A stretch of DNA of 7,475 nt from the NCBI GenBank assembly GCA_943326315.2, contig CALPSU020000120.1, positions 1-7,475 of the forward strand, written 5' to 3'. The notes beneath the pieces were generated by a model, which did not search any database, was not told where the DNA came from, and saw only the letters and a program-made list of their open reading frames with translations. Below, one piece after another: positions 5,634 through 7,475 of this stretch. The stretch comes from Chryseobacterium gleum. Lineage in GTDB: Bacteria; Bacteroidota; Bacteroidia; Flavobacteriales_D; Crocinitomicaceae. The position numbers and the translations under genes are program-made. Within the stretch, counting starts at the first letter, position 1; every line of letters begins with the position of its first letter.

Positions 5634-5672
5634 CACAGAGATTCACAAAGTATAACACAAAGTCTCGCGGAG
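5634..5672. repeat. Four-copy degenerate heptamer repeat (CACAAAG type)
   Basis: Heptamers CACAGAG (5634-5640), CACAAAG (5644-5650), CACAAAG (5656-5662) and CGCGGAG (5666-5672) are separated by 3, 5 and 3 bp, giving periods of 10, 12 and 10 bp. All fit CRCRRAG. The block is more GC-rich than its surroundings and lies 21-60 bp upstream of the helicase start. I recall similar ACCACAAAG/CACAGAG repeats in intergenic regions of many Bacteroidota, but have not checked this. No function is claimed. Confidence 0.7.
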
Positions 5673-5686
5673 TTTTATTTTTTCAT

Positions 5687-5719
5687 AAAAAAACCGTTCT
5701 AATTTCGAGAACGGTTTTT
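5687..5719 (-). terminator. Strong intrinsic terminator of the Nif3/zinc-ribbon operon
   Basis: A perfect stem: CCGTTCT (5694-5700) and AGAACGG (5708-5714) around a 7-nt loop, extended by A5689-5693 pairing with T5715-5719, for 12 bp. On the - strand the hairpin is followed by seven T. It lies about 70 bp after the zinc-ribbon stop codon. The symmetric A and T flanks mean it could work on both strands, but only - strand genes approach it here. Confidence 0.88.
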
Positions 5720-5736
5720 AATATTTTGTTAAATGG

Positions 5737-5792
5737 GTAGTTGAGTAAATTTTCTTTTGCAATAAGCAAAAAGAAAATTGTATCGAAACTAC
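5737..5792 (-). repeat. Extended hairpin overlapping the zinc-ribbon stop codon
   Basis: The inner arms AATTTTCTTTTGC (5748-5760) and GCAAAAAGAAAATT (5766-5779) pair along 13 bp with a single bulged base and a 5-nt loop. Outer arms GTAGTT (5737-5742) and AACTAC (5787-5792) add six pairs across a small internal loop. The stop codon (TAG on the - strand, 5789-5791) is inside the outer stem. No T run follows directly, so it is not itself a terminator; together with the terminator downstream it makes two hairpins in the 3' end of the mRNA. Confidence 0.65.
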
Positions 5793-6544
5793 ACTTCTTC
5801 AGCAATAAATTCTGGAACTAAAATACGTCCACAGTGCTCACAAACGATAATTTTTCTTTTTAAAGTAATTTCTAATTGACGTTGTGGTGGAATTTTATTG
5901 AAACAACCTCCACAAGAATCACGGTTAATTGGAACTACAGCTAATCCGTTTTTTGAATTACTTCTTAATCTAACGTAAGCAGTGATTAAACGGTCGTCAA
6001 TTTTTTTAGTGGCAGCTTCAGATGCTTTAATTAGTTTGTCCTCATCTTTTTGTGTTTCACCAACTATTTCGTCTAACTCTTTACGTTTTGAAGCTAAATC
6101 AGTTTTTCTAAATTCAAGCCTAGCTTTTGCTTCTTCTAGAGCTTCTTTTTTAGACGTGATTTTGAATTTTACTTCTTTGCTTTTTTTATCGTGAAGTTTA
6201 ATTTCTAACTCTTGGTATTCGATTTCTTTCGCCAAAGATTCAAATTCACGGTTATTTCTAACTTTCTCTTGTTGTTCTTTGTACTTACTTATCGCTAATT
6301 CAGAATCTTTAACCGCATTTTTACGATCAGAAATTTCTGTATCCATTTCTTTTATCTCATCTTGACTTTTAACGATGCGAAGACTGATACCTTCTAACTC
6401 GTCTTCTAAATCTTGAACTTCTAAAGGTAATTCACCTCTAACTGTTTTGATTTTATCAATCTCAGAATCAATCTTTTGTAATTCGTATAGAGCGTCTAAT
6501 TTCTCCGCTACTGATACTTCCTTTTTAGTCGCAGTTGTTGCCAT
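5789..6544 (-). CDS. Coiled-coil C4-type zinc-ribbon protein
   Basis: A 251-residue protein with two parts. Residues about 12-185 are a long, highly charged coiled coil (LDALYELQKIDSEIDKIK onward, rich in Glu and Lys heptads, with RNNREFESLAKEIEYQELE near 97-115). Residues 211-238 are a zinc ribbon with CGGC (211-214) and CEHC (235-238), spaced by a basic stretch with PPQ. This is the zf-RING_7 / CdsZ-like family; the best-studied relative is Helicobacter pylori HP0958, a helical hairpin plus zinc ribbon that binds RNA and RpoN in flagellar regulation. A flagellar role is not implied here; the function in Bacteroidota is unknown. The start ATG at 6542-6544 lies 3 bp after the stop of the Nif3-family gene, so the two are surely co-transcribed and probably translationally coupled. 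A hairpin and a strong terminator follow. Confidence 0.93.
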   Translation of the reverse strand: MATTATKKEVSVAEKLDALYELQKIDSEIDKIKTVRGELPLEVQDLEDELEGISLRIVKSQDEIKEMDTEISDRKNAVKDSELAISKYKEQQEKVRNNREFESLAKEIEYQELEIKLHDKKSKEVKFKITSKKEALEEAKARLEFRKTDLASKRKELDEIVGETQKDEDKLIKASEAATKKIDDRLITAYVRLRSNSKNGLAVVPINRDSCGGCFNKIPPQRQLEITLKRKIIVCEHCGRILVPEFIAEEV

Positions 6545-6547
6545 GTG

Positions 6548-7475
6548 CTAAAAATAATTTATAGGATTTGTTATTACTCCTGTTATATGAACAGCAAAGG
6601 TAGGAAATTTTTTCTTCAAAATGTCAGCTATTAAATTACTTGTGTATTGTTCGCTCTCAAAATGCCCTATATCAGCTATAACTATCTCATTTTCAGAGTC
6701 AAAAAAATCATGATATTTATAATCTGCTGTAATAAAAATATCTGCATTTATTTGTTTGGCATTTTTTAACAAGAAACTCCCCGAACCTCCACAAAATGCT
6801 ACTGTTTTAATAGGGGTATTCAATAGGTTGGTATGACGAATAATGCCACATTGAAAAGTCTCTTTTATTTTTTTTAAGAAAGAAATTTCATCCATTTCAG
6901 AAGTAAGATAGCCAAACATTCCGCTTCCTTCAAATTGATTTTTATTTTTTAAAGCAATTATATCATATGCAATTTCTTCGTAAGGATGAGATGATTTCAT
7001 TGCGTTTAAAACACTATTTAATATGTGAGATGAAACAATGACTTCTACTTTTTGTTCTTTTGATTTTGAAATTTCTCCTATTTTTCCTTCGAAAGGATTT
7101 GAATTTTCTAATGGTTTAAAAGTACCAGTTCCGTTTTGAGTAAAACTACAATCGCTATAATTTCCGATATTTCCTGCTCCAGCTTTAAAGAGGGCTTCAG
7201 AAACTTGTTTTGAATAATCTTCAGGAACAAACACAGAAAGTTTACAAAGAGTATTTTCTGAAGGAGCAAGAATTTGTAAATTTTCTAACCCCAATCTTTT
7301 TCCAATTTCATAATTGACACCAAATCTGTAATTATCTAAATTGGTGTGAATTGCATAAATTGCAATGTTGTTTTGGATAGCTTTAATTATAGTTCTTTCA
7401 ATGTAATTATTGCCATTTAATTTTTTAATACCTGAAAAAATAATTGGATGATGAGAAATGATTAAATTACATCCT
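6548..7475 (-). CDS. Nif3-like dinuclear metal-centre protein (YqfO type), 5' truncated by window edge
   Basis: The frame is open to the right edge: upstream of the TTG at 7292-7294 it continues as GCNLIISHHPIIFSGIKKLN and IAIYAIHTNLDN, both conserved Nif3 blocks, so that TTG is internal. 308 residues are visible; roughly 55-60 N-terminal residues lie outside. Metal ligands are recognisable: the His pair in SHHP, Asp in HTNLDN and His/Glu in IGHFESEQ near the C-terminus. Between the two halves sits the inserted YqfO-type domain, roughly KLSVFVPEDYSKQVSEAL to HPYEEIAYDI, which has a PII/CutA-like fold in solved relatives. The family forms hexameric toroids binding two metal ions; it is often called a GTP cyclohydrolase I type 2 homologue, but that activity is not well supported generally. 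It is the upstream gene of an operon with the zinc-ribbon protein. Confidence 0.94.
   Translation of the reverse strand, partial: GCNLIISHHPIIFSGIKKLNGNNYIERTIIKAIQNNIAIYAIHTNLDNYRFGVNYEIGKRLGLENLQILAPSENTLCKLSVFVPEDYSKQVSEALFKAGAGNIGNYSDCSFTQNGTGTFKPLENSNPFEGKIGEISKSKEQKVEVIVSSHILNSVLNAMKSSHPYEEIAYDIIALKNKNQFEGSGMFGYLTSEMDEISFLKKIKETFQCGIIRHTNLLNTPIKTVAFCGGSGSFLLKNAKQINADIFITADYKYHDFFDSENEIVIADIGHFESEQYTSNLIADILKKKFPTFAVHITGVITNPINYF

Noticed and set aside
5634..5672. CRISPR-like array
   Set aside because: Units are 7 bp with 3-5 bp spacers; no CRISPR repeat or spacer structure and no cas genes nearby.
5614..5686. Promoter of the helicase gene
   Set aside because: No TAnnTTTG match on the - strand; the closest is a TTTG in the heptamer array 19 bp from TAATACTT, too weak to annotate.
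5982..6194. 70-codon open frame on the + strand inside the zinc-ribbon gene
   Set aside because: Antisense shadow of the coiled-coil region; the Ser/Phe/Leu-rich translation is the complement of Glu/Lys codons.
7292..7294. TTG start for the Nif3-family gene
   Set aside because: The frame upstream continues with the conserved SHHP and HTNLDN blocks to the window edge, so the TTG is an internal leucine codon.

Overview
The window reads as an ordinary chromosomal stretch of an AT-rich member of the Bacteroidota, most likely the Flavobacteriales. A Crocinitomicaceae or Fluviicola-like lineage is a guess. The reasons are the low GC content, family-typical Bacteroidota versions of each protein (acidic insert in peptide deformylase, DUF1573 proteins, Nif3 with an inserted YqfO-like domain next to a C4 zinc-ribbon protein), A-rich leaders with few Shine-Dalgarno sequences, and promoter candidates of the TTTG / TAnnTTTG type used by the Bacteroidota primary sigma factor.

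Left half, + strand (1-4325): the C-terminal half of a TolC-like outer-membrane efflux protein (cut by the window edge); ruvX (Holliday junction resolvase-like / 16S rRNA processing nuclease); def (peptide deformylase) whose stop overlaps the start of a small lipoprotein with TPR-like helices; a tandem pair of secreted DUF1573 proteins behind a good promoter; and murB (peptidoglycan precursor synthesis) behind a promoter so close to its ATG that the mRNA may be leaderless.

Right half, - strand (4390-7475): a DEAD-box RNA helicase, convergent with murB; then, further upstream on that strand, a two-gene operon of a Nif3-family protein (cut by the right edge) followed 3 bp later by a coiled-coil C4 zinc-ribbon protein, closed by a strong intrinsic terminator.

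The genes are mostly housekeeping: translation and N-terminal maturation (def), RNA metabolism (ruvX, helicase), cell wall (murB), envelope (TolC-like, lipoprotein, DUF1573). I see no phage, CRISPR, toxin-antitoxin, transposase or obvious new defence system. The most interesting material is intergenic: a 47-bp palindrome with T8 and A8 flanks on the wrong sides for a terminator (4326-4372), a four-copy degenerate heptamer repeat at 10-12 bp spacing (5634-5672), and an extended hairpin that takes in the stop codon of the zinc-ribbon gene (5737-5792).
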